A stretch of DNA of 64,000 bases from Pseudomonadota bacterium (GCA_023419315.1 JAEZYE010000007.1:37315-101314); one strand, 5' to 3'. Shown: positions 17,472-27,742, counted from the first letter of the stretch. Translations and numbers: made by a program. Notes: generated from the sequence alone by a model not told the origin.

Positions 17472-19240
17472 TCAGCGCGGCGGTTTGACTTTCTGCTGAT
17501 AGGTGCCCATCAGCACGCCTTTCGCCAGCACGTGGCCCTTGGCCGCTTCGAGCAACGCGTCGCGATCGCTGCCGGGTGGCAAATCCAGCGTGGTGTCGAG
17601 CGCAAGCACGAGCACGTGGTAATGGTGCGGCGGATCGCCGACCGGCGGGCGCGGGCCAAGATAGCCGACGGTACCGCGACTGGTGCGGCCCTGGGTCAAG
17701 CCGGGCGGCTCGGTCAATCGCAATTGCTCGGTGATGCCTTCGGGCAATGCAGTGACCGGTATGTTCCAGGCGACCCAGTGCACGAAGGGTGTAATCGGCT
17801 TCGCGTCCGGGTCTTCCATGATGATCGCGTAGGTTTTCGCGCCCTCCACCGGCGTCCACGACAACGGCGGGCTGAGGCCGTCGGCGTATTCGCTGTGCCG
17901 CCGCGGAATTGCCTGGCCTGCCTTGAACGCGGGCGAAGTCGGCGCGAGGGCGCCTGTCGCCTGTGTTTCGGGCCGGTCGTTGGCGAGCGGAACGCCCACG
18001 CCACGATTCGCCTGCGTGCGCATGGCGTCGGCGGGCGGATCCGGCAACGCGGTCGAGCCCGCGCCGGTGTAGCTCACGCGATAGAGCACGCCGTTCGCAT
18101 CGTCGCCGACCAGCAGCGCGCCATCGGCGGCGACCGCCAGGCCCATCGGACGTGCGAAGTGGTGCTTGCCACCATCGCTGAGGAAGCCGGTCAGGAAGGG
18201 CTCGAATGCGCGGGGCGTGCCGTCCTTGAAGCGGACGCGCACGACTTCATAGCCCGAGGGCGGACGCCGGTTCCATGAGCCGCGCAGGGTGACGAAGGCA
18301 TCGCCCTGGTAATCACGCGGAAACTGCGCGCCGCGATAGAAGACGAACTGCATCGGCGCGGCGTGCGCGGTATAGCCCAGCGTCATCGGCGTGCTGAGCG
18401 TGCGCCATTCTTCCTTGCTGACGCCCGCGGGCGGCGTGCTCTGCGGATACAGGCGGCCATCGCCATACACGTGCGGCCAGCCGTACTGTTGGCCCTGGCG
18501 GATCAGGTTCAACTCTTCGGCCTGTTCGTCGTCGCCGAGGAAATCGATGCCGTGGTCCATCCCCCACAGTTCGCCGGTGGACGGATGCCAGTCGTAACCG
18601 ATGGTGTTGCGCAGGCCGCTGGCGACGATGACGCGGCTTTTGCCGTCCGGTGACAGGCGCAGCAGGGTGGCGTGCTCGGGATTGGTTCGTTGCAGGCATT
18701 GCAGCTGGAACCGATGCTCGCGTACAGCATGCCGTCCGGTCCGAATGCGAGCGTGCGGTTGGGGTGCTGGCCGCCGTCGGGCAGATGGCCCAGCAGCATC
18801 GTCGCCGGCCCGAGGCGACCGTCGGCCTGGATGTCGGCGACGAAGATCTCGCGCACGGTCGCCACGTAGAGCTTCTTTCCGCGGATCGCGAGTCCGTGCG
18901 CGCCCGGCCGGTGCAGCACGGTCTCGAATGCGCCGTCGGCGCGGCCGTCGCGGTCGGTGTCCTTCAGCAGGATCACATCCCCCTGATCCCGGCGCGTGGC
19001 GTACACGTTGCCGGCCTCGTCCACTGCAATCACGCGGATGTTCTGCAGCTGGTCGGCGAACACGTTGATCGAGAAACCCTGCGGCAGTTTCAGGGCGCGG
19101 ATGCGTTCCGGCGTGGCGGGCACCTTGGCCGGCTTGACGATGCTCACGCGTGCGCTGACGTCGGTGCCGTCGTTCTGTTGCGACCAGGCGGGGGTGGTGA
19201 AGGCGAGGGCCATGCAGATGGAGGGGAGGATCCTTTGCAT
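17472..19240 (-). pseudogene. Frameshifted PQQ-type sugar dehydrogenase fused to a YbhB/YbcL (PEBP) domain
   Basis: The gene starts at ATG 19240 with a secretion signal (ILPSICMALAFTTPAWS) and a sorbosone-dehydrogenase-like beta-propeller. Near 18681-18684 the frame breaks: the upstream frame turns into Cys-rich nonsense after CNACNEP, while the frame one base away continues the propeller (NPEHATLLRLSPDGK, then GYDWHPSTGELWGMDHGID). One missing base in the AAT of the expected Asn codon explains it. The second part contains the rest of the propeller and, from about 17.9 kb down, a C-terminal phosphatidylethanolamine-binding domain. Both halves look otherwise intact, so this is either a very recent pseudogene or a sequencing error. 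The dehydrogenase-PEBP fusion is itself unusual. Confidence 0.8.
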
Positions 19241-19551
19241 GTGGGGGGTCCGGTGGGTGGGGCGTTTGCTAGGTGACGATGGGGGGTGTGAGTAGGGTGT
19301 GGATGGGGTGGAGGTTTTGGGGAGGCGGTCGCAAGTGTGGGTGGCTTTACCTGTTTGGGGTTGGGTGATCGCTGCGGCGATGGGCTGGCAATCGCTTGGG
19401 GTGCAACAAATGTGGTCCGTTGCGCTGCTCTTTGCAGGTTTTTTGGTGAGCAGCTGAAGTGCGAAGCACAGCCCGTAGGGGTCAAATAAGCGAAGCGCAT
19501 TGCACCGTTCTTGCTGGGGAGCAGCTAAAGCCCAGAGCCAAGAGCAAGAGG

Positions 19552-19582
<31 letters not shown>

Positions 19583-19605
19583 AAAAGCTTTCGCGCTTTG
19601 CGCGA

Positions 19606-19631
19606 GTTCCTTTTGTCTTGTCAAAAGGAAC
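19606..19631. repeat. Perfect 10-bp hairpin in the intergenic repeat block
   Basis: GTTCCTTTTG and CAAAAGGAAC form a perfect 10-bp stem around TCTTGT. It is followed by nested GC-rich inverted repeats up to about 19715 (CCGGAGC and GCTCCGG; GGCGCC arms), giving a cloverleaf-like potential fold. Confidence 0.7.
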
Positions 19632-19802
19632 CAAAACCGTTGGCGCCCGACAGTCGCCGGAGCTGCGCTCCGGTGCCCTGCGCTTCTCGCCGTCCGGGGC
19701 ACGGCGCCCAAACTCGCTGCGCTCAGACAGGGGCGCCTCTACGACCCCGGCCGTCTGCGATGCTCGGCTCCCTTTAGGGCGCTGGGAGGTCAAGAGCGGA
19801 GG

Positions 19803-19871
<69 letters not shown>

Positions 19872-20214
19872 CGGGTTTTGGCCTTTGGCCTCACCCGTTT
19901 GAGCGGCTGCAATGGTGATGTGCTTGCAAGCTGCGCTGATACGGCAATCGCGCAGCGTGCAATAAGCGGAGCGCGCATTGACCGTTCCTGACGGTTCGCT
20001 GGGGAGTAGTGCACAGGGTGAAACAAGTGGAGTGCGTGGTTCCGTTCTCTGCGGGTTCGCTTTTCTTCTCGATTGATTGCAGGTGAGGGTGGCGAGCGGG
20101 CTGGGCTGTATCCGGTACTTGTGCGGTGCACATTGGATTTGGGCGGTTTTCACTTGGTGTTGTCTGGGGCTGGGCTATCTGTCGTGCGTCACGTCGATGC
20201 AAGGGAGCCACCTC

Positions 20215-21747
20215 GTGAGTACTGCCCGTACGTTGCCGGTCTGGGATTTCAATGCTGACGACAGCGCGCGCTGGTTCGAGACGGCTGCGGACGGTCGTGC
20301 GGAGGATGTGGTCGTCGTCGGGGCCGGTGTCGCCGGTCTGACGACGGCGCTCTGCCTGCTGCGCGAAGGAAGGCGGGTGCTGATCATCGAGCGGGAAGGC
20401 GTGGGTGCCGGGGAAACCCTGCGCACCACGGCGCATCTGGCCTCGGCGCTGGATGATCGCTACACCGTGCTTGCGCGCCAGCACGGTGAGGACGGTGCGC
20501 GGCTTGCCGCGGCCAGTCATGCGGCGGCGATCGACTGGATCGAGGAACTCGCGCATGCGGCGGAAGACGCCTGCGGATTCCAGCGGGTGCCGGGTTATCT
20601 GTTCACCTGCCGGGATGACGTCGACGGCTTGCGGAAAGAAGCCGAGGCGGCGCGCGCTGCCGGACTGGACGCGCGCTTCGTGGAGGCGGGCGACGACCTG
20701 CCGGAACATTTCGGGCCGGTGGTGCGCTTCGAGGCGCAGGCGCGTGTGGACATGGGCCGTTACCTGGCCGCCCTTGCGGATGCAGTGAACGATGCAGGTG
20801 CGCGCTGGTTGCGTGCCGAGGCGATCAACGTCGAAGGCGGCGAACGGCCGCGCGTGGTGCTGCGCAACGGCGAGTTGAGCGCTGCCGCCGTCGTGGTCGC
20901 CAGCAACGTGCCCTTCAACGAAACCGGCGCGACCTACATGAAGCAGGCGCCGTACCGCAGTTACGTCGTCGTCGGCGAAGGCGCGCGCGAACAGTGGACA
21001 GACGCGCTCATCTGGGACGATGGCGATCCGTATCACTACGTGCGCCTGCTCGATGTCGAAGACGATCCTGCGCGCGTGCGCATCATCGTCGGCGGCGAGG
21101 ATCACAAGACCGGGCAGGACGATGATCCGGAAGCGTACGTGCGATTGCAGGAATGGACACGGGCGCGATTCCCCGGCGTGGAGCGCTTCACCCATGCGTG
21201 GTCGGGGCAGATCATCGAACCGGTGGACAGCCTGGGCTTCATCGGGCGCGATCCGGACAACGACAACGTCTGGCTGGTCACCGGCGATTCCGGCAACGGC
21301 ATCACCCACGGCACCTTGGCGGGGCTGCTCATCACCGACCAGATCCAGGAGCGCGCGAACCCCTGGAGCGGGCTCTACGATCCGGGCCGCAAGCCGTTGC
21401 GCGCAGGCGGCGAATGGCTGCGCGAAAACGCCAACGCGGCGCTGCAGTTCCGCGACTGGCTCAAGCCGGGTGACGTCAAGGATGCAGGGAGCCTCGCGCC
21501 CGGCAATGGCGCGGTGCTGCGGCGCGGCCTGCATCGGGTGGCGGTGTATCGCAGTGGCGACGGCGAACTGCACGCCTTCAATGCGCGATGCCCGCACCTG
21601 GGATGCGTGGTGCGCTGGAGCAGTGAGGAAAAGTCGTGGGACTGCCCGTGCCATGGTTCGCGTTTCGAAGCCGCGACCGGGGCCATCCTCAATGGGCCGA
21701 CCAGCCAACCGCTGGCGCCGTTCGAAGGCGATGCCGACCTCGGGTGA
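20215..21747 (+). CDS. FAD-dependent oxidoreductase with C-terminal Rieske [2Fe-2S] domain
   Basis: 510 residues. The FAD-binding motif GAGVAGLTTALCLLREG opens a DAO-type fold and the C-terminal domain carries the Rieske ligands in CPHLGC and CPCHGS. Proteins of this kind are annotated as glycine/D-amino acid oxidase-like with a Rieske tail; the substrate is unknown. I choose the GTG at 20215, with GGGAG at 20203-20207 correctly spaced; ATG 20197 would add six residues but has no ribosome-binding site, and the open frame to 20077 looks spurious. A small membrane protein gene follows 4 bases later. Confidence 0.88.
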   Translation: MSTARTLPVWDFNADDSARWFETAADGRAEDVVVVGAGVAGLTTALCLLREGRRVLIIEREGVGAGETLRTTAHLASALDDRYTVLARQHGEDGARLAAASHAAAIDWIEELAHAAEDACGFQRVPGYLFTCRDDVDGLRKEAEAARAAGLDARFVEAGDDLPEHFGPVVRFEAQARVDMGRYLAALADAVNDAGARWLRAEAINVEGGERPRVVLRNGELSAAAVVVASNVPFNETGATYMKQAPYRSYVVVGEGAREQWTDALIWDDGDPYHYVRLLDVEDDPARVRIIVGGEDHKTGQDDDPEAYVRLQEWTRARFPGVERFTHAWSGQIIEPVDSLGFIGRDPDNDNVWLVTGDSGNGITHGTLAGLLITDQIQERANPWSGLYDPGRKPLRAGGEWLRENANAALQFRDWLKPGDVKDAGSLAPGNGAVLRRGLHRVAVYRSGDGELHAFNARCPHLGCVVRWSSEEKSWDCPCHGSRFEAATGAILNGPTSQPLAPFEGDADLG

Positions 21748-21751
21748 CGGC

Positions 21752-22264
21752 ATGACAGGGGCATCGGCGGCCGCGATGGGTTACGGGCTCTGGCTGGTCG
21801 CCGGCCTGGCCGATTTCATCCTGCACCGTCGCGCGAATCTCGCGCATACGTCGGGAATGGCGGAATCGGCGTTGCATCTGCTGCAACTTCTGCTGGTCGG
21901 CCTGGGCATCCTGCTCTGGCTGTATCTGCAACCCAGCCGCCCGCTGTTGATCCTGTGGACGGCCATCGCGACGCTGCATGCGGCCGTGGGCTATCTCGAT
22001 ACCAGCGTCGCCTATCCGCGTCGCCGCATCGGTCCGCTGGAACAGCACGTGCACAGCGCGCTCGACATGGCGCCGTGGATCGCCGTGGCGTGCTTGTGGT
22101 GGCTGCATGGCCGTGAGGAATCCACTGCCGCGATCGCGCTGCGCGAACCCGCGTTCTCGACGCTGCACCAGGCCGGCGTGTTGCTGCCGGCCGCCGTGCT
22201 GACCGGCGTGCCGGCAATGGTCGAATTCGTGCACGCGTGGCGCGTGCGAACGCGCCGGCACTAG
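21752..22264 (+). CDS. Small polytopic membrane protein (170 aa), unknown function
   Basis: Four to five hydrophobic segments (GYGLWLVAGLADFIL; LLQLLLVGLGILLWLYL; a third near LLILWTAIATLHAAVGYLD; APWIAVACLWWL; AGVLLPAAVLTGVPAM) with conserved-looking His and acidic residues (HRRANLAHTSG, TSVAYPRRRIGPLEQHVHS). The ATG at 21752 lies 4 bases after the Rieske oxidoreductase stop, so they form an operon and this may be its membrane partner. I do not recognise the family. It overlaps a convergent gene by 4 bases. Confidence 0.75.
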   Translation: MTGASAAAMGYGLWLVAGLADFILHRRANLAHTSGMAESALHLLQLLLVGLGILLWLYLQPSRPLLILWTAIATLHAAVGYLDTSVAYPRRRIGPLEQHVHSALDMAPWIAVACLWWLHGREESTAAIALREPAFSTLHQAGVLLPAAVLTGVPAMVEFVHAWRVRTRRH

Positions 22265-22695
22265 CGGCGATGCATGCGGTCCGCCAGGTACAGGCCGAGT
22301 GCGAACGCCGCATAGGTGGCCACCATGCCGCGCGTGCCGATGCGGTGCTCGAAGCCCGGGCTGAGCCGCTTCGGGACGACGTGGTAGTCGACCACGTAGG
22401 CCAGCGTCGCCATCGCGGCGGAACGCGCCAGTGGTTTGTGCGGCGTGGCGGCGACCTTCCATGCTTCATGCCCCATCGCCCAGAACAGCGAACTGGCATG
22501 ATGCACCGCGTACCCGACGGCCGTATGCCGCCAGCTCCAGCCGCGTGCGCGACGCGCCTGCCTGTCCCAGAACCACTGGCTGGCGGCGTTGGTGCCGGCG
22601 GGTGTCGCGCCATCGTGGCGTCGGCTGAACCACATGATCATGACGGTGGACAAGGTGCTGGCGATCGTTCCTGAAACACACGCATTGCGGAACAC
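22261..22695 (-). CDS. Conserved membrane-associated protein, unknown function
   Basis: About 144 residues from a GTG at 22695; the true start is uncertain, since the frame stays open to 22872 but would then run into the facing gene. Visible features are hydrophobic segments (ACVSGTIASTLSTVMIMW at the N-terminus, the region around AVGYAVHHASSLFWAMGHE, and MVATYAAFALGLYLADRM at the end) with VDYHVVPKRLSPGFEHR between. No family assigned. Confidence 0.6.
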   Translation of the reverse strand: MFRNACVSGTIASTLSTVMIMWFSRRHDGATPAGTNAASQWFWDRQARRARGWSWRHTAVGYAVHHASSLFWAMGHEAWKVAATPHKPLARSAAMATLAYVVDYHVVPKRLSPGFEHRIGTRGMVATYAAFALGLYLADRMHRR

Positions 22696-22716
22696 GCGAC
22701 GCCAGGGGAACCCCTG

Positions 22717-23976
22717 ATGCGCGTGGTCGTCGCGGGTGCGAGTGGCCTGCTGGGAGCGGCCCTGGTGCAGCGGCTGGAGCGTGCGGGGCATGTCGTGATC
22801 CGGGCGGGGCGGGGTGCGGAACTGCCGCTGGATTACCTTGCGCTGCCGTCCGTGCAGGCGCTGGCGCAGCACCTGCGCGGCGTCGACGCGGTCGTCAATG
22901 CGGTCGGCATATTCCAGCCTTCAGCAGACCAGAGTTTCGATGCGCTGCATGTGAAGGGACCGCAGCGACTGTTCGATGCCGCGGTGGCGGCCGGTGTGCC
23001 GCGGCTGCTGCAGATATCCGCGCTGGGCGCCGACGCCGGTTCCGTTGTCGGCTACTTCCGCAGCAAGGGCATCGCGGATCGGCACGTGCTCGCACTGCCG
23101 GCATCGGTGGCCGTTGTGCGGCCCTCGCTGGTGTTCGCACCGGACGGCGCCAGCACGCGGCAGTTCGCGCGCTGGGCGCTGTGGCCGTGGACGCCGCTGC
23201 CCGCACGGGGTGCACAGCGCGTCCAGCCGATCCACATCGATGATCTGGTGGCACTGCTCGCGCGCCTGCTCGAAGGCGATGCCACCACGGGCGTCATCGA
23301 CGCAGTGGGTCCGCGTGCGTTGACGCTGCGCGAGTACCTGGGTGGATTCAAGCGTGCATTCCGGCGAGCGCCGCGTTTCATCCCGATACCGGCTGCGCTC
23401 ATCCGCGCCGTCCAGCCGATCGCTTCGCGCCTGAGCGGTGGGCTGGCGAGCGCGGACGCGATGGCGATGCTCGAAGCCGGCAGCACCGCGGATGCGACTG
23501 CGGCCACGCGCATCATCGGCCGCCCGCTGCGTGACCCGGCGGACTTCTTCGACCGCGCGACCGCGAACCTGTTGCGCATGCCCGCGCAATGGGCGCAGTG
23601 GCTGACGCTGATGCGGCTGTCGCTGGCGATCCTGTGGCTGGGCACGGCCTGGGTATCGCTGTTCGGTTGGCCGCGCGCCGACAGCCACGCCATGCTCGCC
23701 GAACTCGGCCTGTCCGGCGCGTTCGCCGAAGCCGCCTTGTGGTCGAGTGCGTTGCTGGATGCGCTGTTCGGCGCGGGGTTGTTGCTGCTGCGCCGACGGC
23801 GCTGGCTGTACCTGGCGCAGATGCTGCTGGTGTGCGCGTACACGGTGCTGATCAGCGTCGGCCTGCCGGAACTGTGGCTGCATCCGTTCGGGCCGGTGCT
23901 GAAGAACATTCCGCTGCTGGCCATGACATACGCCCTTTATTGCCTGGACCGGAACGATGGATCCCGTCTTCGTTAA
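22717..23976 (+). CDS. SDR-type NAD(P)-binding protein fused to a DoxX-like membrane domain
   Basis: The N-terminal 300 residues are an atypical short-chain dehydrogenase (GASGLLGAALVQRLERAG nucleotide-binding motif, VVNAVGIFQ, VVRPSLVF), similar to NDUFA9-like NAD-binding proteins. The C-terminal 120 residues hold four membrane segments of DoxX-like type (LMRLSLAILWLGTAWVSLF onward). AGGGGAAC precedes the ATG at 22717. The fusion occurs in several proteobacteria; substrate unknown. Its end overlaps the DUF2269 gene by 20 bases, implying coupled translation. Confidence 0.87.
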   Translation: MRVVVAGASGLLGAALVQRLERAGHVVIRAGRGAELPLDYLALPSVQALAQHLRGVDAVVNAVGIFQPSADQSFDALHVKGPQRLFDAAVAAGVPRLLQISALGADAGSVVGYFRSKGIADRHVLALPASVAVVRPSLVFAPDGASTRQFARWALWPWTPLPARGAQRVQPIHIDDLVALLARLLEGDATTGVIDAVGPRALTLREYLGGFKRAFRRAPRFIPIPAALIRAVQPIASRLSGGLASADAMAMLEAGSTADATAATRIIGRPLRDPADFFDRATANLLRMPAQWAQWLTLMRLSLAILWLGTAWVSLFGWPRADSHAMLAELGLSGAFAEAALWSSALLDALFGAGLLLLRRRRWLYLAQMLLVCAYTVLISVGLPELWLHPFGPVLKNIPLLAMTYALYCLDRNDGSRLR

Positions 23977-24436
23977 ATACCTGCACATCCTCTCGTCGAC
24001 CTTGCTGTTCGGCACCGGCATCGGTTCGGCGTTCTACCTGCTGGTGACCAGCCTGACGCGCGACGTGCACGCAGTGGCGTCCGTGGCGCGGTTGGTGGTG
24101 ATCGCGGACTGGCTGTTCACCGCGACCACGGTGGTGATCCAGCCGCTCACCGGCTTCTATCTGGCGCACCGGCTCGGCGTGCACTGGACGACGCCGTGGC
24201 TGTACTGGTCACTGGTGCTGTACGCGATCGCGGTGGGGTGCTGGCTGCCGGTGGTCTGGCTGCAGATGCGGCTGCGTGACATCGCGCGCGCGGCCGCGGG
24301 CGATGGCGTCGCGTTGCCGCCGCGTTACGCCGCACACCTCGGTGCGTGGGCGGCGCTGGGCGTGCCGGCGTTCTTCTGCTTCCTGCTGGTGTTCTACATG
24401 ATGGTGGCCAAGCGCGTTCCCTGGCTGGAGACCTGA
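23957..24436 (+). CDS. DUF2269-family integral membrane protein
   Basis: 159 residues, four predicted membrane helices. The N-terminal KYLHILSSTLLFGTGIGSAF and later YMMVAKRVPW are characteristic of DUF2269. Function unknown; it starts inside the end of the SDR-DoxX gene, a pairing that points to a shared membrane process. Confidence 0.87.
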   Translation: MDPVFVKYLHILSSTLLFGTGIGSAFYLLVTSLTRDVHAVASVARLVVIADWLFTATTVVIQPLTGFYLAHRLGVHWTTPWLYWSLVLYAIAVGCWLPVVWLQMRLRDIARAAAGDGVALPPRYAAHLGAWAALGVPAFFCFLLVFYMMVAKRVPWLET

Positions 24437-24497
24437 GCCGCGCATTCACGCGCTCGCCACCGGTGCCTGTCCATGTTTCCGCCATGCAGGCACGTAC

Positions 24498-25457
24498 ATG
24501 GCGATGATCGGATACCACGCGTCCCACGAACAATTCAGTCCCGCGCAACTCCTTGCCTGTGCGCGGCGCGCGGAATCCGCCGGATTCCAGTCGGTGATGT
24601 GCTCGGATCACTTCCATCCCTGGTCGCGCGCGCAAGGGCACAGCGGCCATGCGTGGAGCTGGCTCGGGGCGGCGATGGCGTCAACGGCGTGTCCGTTCGG
24701 CGTCGTCAATGCGCCGGCCGGTCGCTATCACCCGGCCGTGATCGCGCAGGCCGCGGCCACGCTCGCACAGATGTTCCCGCAACGCTTCTGGTTGGCAGTC
24801 GGCAGCGGCGAAGCGATCAACGAAACCATCACCGGTGACCCGTGGCCCGACAAATCGGCGCGCAACCGGCGGCTGCGCGAGGCTGTCGATGTCATGCGCG
24901 CGCTCTGGCGCGGCGAAGAAGTGGATCACGACGGCGCGTTCACCTTGCGCCATGCGCGGCTGTATTCGCTTCCCGATGCGCCGCCGCCCCTCTACGTGGC
25001 GGCATTGTCGGCCGCAACGGCGCGCTGGGCGGCACCGTGGGCCGATGGACTGATCACCCTGGGCACACCCGAAGCGCCGGTCGATGACGTCATCCGCGCT
25101 TTCCGCGAAAACGGCGGCGCAGGCAAGCGCGTGCTGGTGCAGGTCAAGGTGTCCTTCGCCGAGGATGATGAGCGTGCGCTGCAATCGGCGTTCGAACAGT
25201 GGAAGTTCAACGCCGTGCCGCGCACCGATTCGGAAAACCTGGAAACCGTCGCCGATTTCGAACGCAAGGCGGCCAGGCTGGCGCCCGATGACGTCGCCCG
25301 CGTCGTGCATGTCAGCGCCGATCCGCGCCGGCATGTGGAATGGTTGCGGCGTTACCGCGATCTGGGTGCGGACGAAATCCATGTGCACAACGTCAGTCGC
25401 GCGCAGGAGGCGTTCATCGATGCGTACGGCCGCCACGTGATTGGAGCGCTGGAATGA
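24498..25457 (+). CDS. LLM-class flavin-dependent oxidoreductase (TIGR03885-like)
   Basis: 319 residues with the luciferase-like (F420/FMN) TIM-barrel pattern: IGYHASHEQFSPAQLL at the N-terminus, SDHFHPW, NAPAGRYHPAVIAQAAATL, and GSGEAINE. It strongly resembles the nonF420 subfamily TIGR03885. ATGs at 24498 and 24504 are both possible. It overlaps the glucosidase gene by 4 bases (ATGA), so the two products are probably made together. Confidence 0.85.
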   Translation: MAMIGYHASHEQFSPAQLLACARRAESAGFQSVMCSDHFHPWSRAQGHSGHAWSWLGAAMASTACPFGVVNAPAGRYHPAVIAQAAATLAQMFPQRFWLAVGSGEAINETITGDPWPDKSARNRRLREAVDVMRALWRGEEVDHDGAFTLRHARLYSLPDAPPPLYVAALSAATARWAAPWADGLITLGTPEAPVDDVIRAFRENGGAGKRVLVQVKVSFAEDDERALQSAFEQWKFNAVPRTDSENLETVADFERKAARLAPDDVARVVHVSADPRRHVEWLRRYRDLGADEIHVHNVSRAQEAFIDAYGRHVIGALE

Positions 25458-27742
25458 GCCGCCAAGGAACGGGCATCCGCCATCTGATCGGTGCGATGCC
25501 GTGGCCGGCGGATCTCATCCGCCTGCGCACGCGTGCCCCGGAGATCACCATCAGCCATGGCGACACGGCGCTGGTGATGGGAATCGACGGTGCGATCACG
25601 CCGCACAGCGATGGGCACGGCCTGTTCGTGCGCGAGACGCGAGTGCTGTGCGAGCACCGCTTCCTCATCGACGGCCAGCCGGTGATTCCCGTCAGCCATT
25701 CGGCCGTGCGCCAGGACCGCTGGCTTGGCTATTTCATCGTCCAGGCACCCGGCGGCGAGGACAAGGAAGGCGACAGCCGTGAACAGATCGCCTCGCAGGA
25801 TCCGCTTGAGCTGCGCGTCATCCGTACGGTCGGCGACGGCATGCACGAAGATCTGCTGCTGAGCAATTATTCCGGTCGAGCCGTGCGCGCGTCGCTCGCG
25901 GTACAGGTGGACGCGGATTTTCTCGGCACCGATGAAGTCCACGGCGGAAGCCGGCGCGGCCGCACGCGGCGGCGCATCGTGCAGACCGCGCGCGGGTGGG
26001 AATGCCAGTGGGACCATCGGGCGCACGGCACATCGCGCGGCTCGGGCGAACCCCGCGTCCTGCATCGCCGTTTGATGCTGCGGGCGCGCAGTCATTCGGA
26101 TGCCTGGCTTGAAGGCGATTGCCTGCGGTTCGACATCGAACTCGAAGCCGGCGGGCAGTGGCAGGCCTGTCTGGAATGGGCGGTGGATATCGAGGACGAA
26201 CCTCTGCGGCCGCCGCCATGCGTGCGCGACACACACGGAGAGGAAATGGCGCGCAGCCATCCGCGCTTTCTGGATCGCGCCAGCGCATTCCATTCGCCGG
26301 AAAGCACCAGCGCGGCGAGCTGGTTGATCCCGGCGCTGGAACGTTCGCGGCGCGATCTGCTCGGGCTGCGGCTCAATCGCCTCGACATCGACGAAGACAA
26401 CTGGACGGTGGCGGCGGGCGTGCCTGCGTACATGGCGTTGTTCGGCCGCGACGTACTGACCGCAGGCGTGCAATCGGCCGTGCTCGGGCCGGAAATCCTT
26501 GCCGGCAGTCTGGAAGTGATGAAGCGCTGCCAGGGCACGCAGCGCGATGACTGGCGCGATGAAATGCCCGGACGGATGCTGCATGAGGCGCGCGTGGATC
26601 CACCGGCCACGCTGGAGGAACGGCCGACCGGCCGCTACTACGGCGCACTCACGTCGGCGGGCCTGTACGCGCTGGGCGTGGCCGAGTTGTGGCGCTGGAC
26701 CGGCGACCGCGAGCGGACGCAGGCGTGGATCGAACCGGCGATGGCGGCGCTGCGCTGGCTCGATACCGGAACGCGACAGGTGGCGGGCATTTTCCACGCC
26801 ATCACCACGCGTTCTCCGCAGGGCCTGCCGAACCAGACATGGAAGGATTCCACCGAGTCTGTGGTCGATGCGGATGGCCGCATCGTCGAGCAGCCCGTGG
26901 CGTCGTGCGAAGAGCAGGGCATCGCCTATCTCGGCCAGTGCGAACTGGCGAACGTGCTGGAAGCGTTCGATCGCCACGATGACGCGCGCGAATTGCGCCG
27001 GCAGGCGCGCGAACTGAAAGCGCGCTTCAACGACGCGTTCTGGCTGGAGGACGAAGGTTATCTGGCGATGGCGCTGGATCCACGCGGCAAGCCGGTGCGC
27101 AGCCTGGGCTCGAATGCGCTGCGTTGCCTGGCCAGCGGCATCGTTGACGAATCGCTGGCCACGCGCATGACCGAGCGATCGTTCCAGCCGGATCTGTTCA
27201 GCGGCTGGGGCATGCGCACGCTGTCCGCCGCGCACCCGGCCTTCAATCCTTATGGCTACCATCGCGGCACCGTCTGGCCGGTGGAACACGGCCCGTTCGC
27301 CATCGGATTGCGGCGCTATGGCCTGCGCGAACACATGTGGAAGATCTGCCGCGCCCAGATGGAATTGCTGCGCCTGTTCGAAGGCTATCGCTTGCCCGAA
27401 TGCGTGGCCGGCCATCCGCGCGACGACGCGCATCCGTTTCCCGCGGTCTATCCGATGGCGAACGCGCCGCAGGCGTGGTCAGCCGGCACGCCACTACTGC
27501 TGATGCAGGCGCTGCTCGGCTTGCAGCCGCAGGCCGAGTCGAACACGTTGCGGGTGGATCCCTGGCTGCCGGAATGGCTGCCGCAGATTTCGATACGCGG
27601 CCTGCGTGTCGGCGCGGCGAAGGTCGATCTGCGTTTCTGGCGCGACATGGACGGCAAAAGCCATTACGCCGTCGTGGATTGCGAAGGAACGCTCCGCGTG
27701 GAGCGCCGCGAACAGGACTGGGATCTCGGCCTCGGCCGCTAG
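25454..27742 (+). CDS. Glycogen-debranching-like amylo-alpha-1,6-glucosidase family protein
   Basis: 762 residues. The N-terminal beta-domain (TLVMGIDGAITPHSDGHGLFVRETRVL pattern) is the glycogen-debranching N-terminal domain, and the C-terminal two thirds is an (alpha/alpha)6 glycosidase barrel (AGVPAYMALFGRDVLTAG; NPYGYHRGTVWPVEHG; PEWLPQISIRGLRVG). Such stand-alone proteins are often found with osmolyte or trehalose genes. ATG at 25454 overlaps the LLM gene stop; the frame extends to 25340 inside it. The exact substrate is unknown. Confidence 0.87.
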   Translation: MSRQGTGIRHLIGAMPWPADLIRLRTRAPEITISHGDTALVMGIDGAITPHSDGHGLFVRETRVLCEHRFLIDGQPVIPVSHSAVRQDRWLGYFIVQAPGGEDKEGDSREQIASQDPLELRVIRTVGDGMHEDLLLSNYSGRAVRASLAVQVDADFLGTDEVHGGSRRGRTRRRIVQTARGWECQWDHRAHGTSRGSGEPRVLHRRLMLRARSHSDAWLEGDCLRFDIELEAGGQWQACLEWAVDIEDEPLRPPPCVRDTHGEEMARSHPRFLDRASAFHSPESTSAASWLIPALERSRRDLLGLRLNRLDIDEDNWTVAAGVPAYMALFGRDVLTAGVQSAVLGPEILAGSLEVMKRCQGTQRDDWRDEMPGRMLHEARVDPPATLEERPTGRYYGALTSAGLYALGVAELWRWTGDRERTQAWIEPAMAALRWLDTGTRQVAGIFHAITTRSPQGLPNQTWKDSTESVVDADGRIVEQPVASCEEQGIAYLGQCELANVLEAFDRHDDARELRRQARELKARFNDAFWLEDEGYLAMALDPRGKPVRSLGSNALRCLASGIVDESLATRMTERSFQPDLFSGWGMRTLSAAHPAFNPYGYHRGTVWPVEHGPFAIGLRRYGLREHMWKICRAQMELLRLFEGYRLPECVAGHPRDDAHPFPAVYPMANAPQAWSAGTPLLLMQALLGLQPQAESNTLRVDPWLPEWLPQISIRGLRVGAAKVDLRFWRDMDGKSHYAVVDCEGTLRVERREQDWDLGLGR

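Noticed and set aside
19240..19340. G-rich stretch as a G-quadruplex regulator
   Set aside because: Runs of G are irregular with variable loops; I see no support beyond composition.
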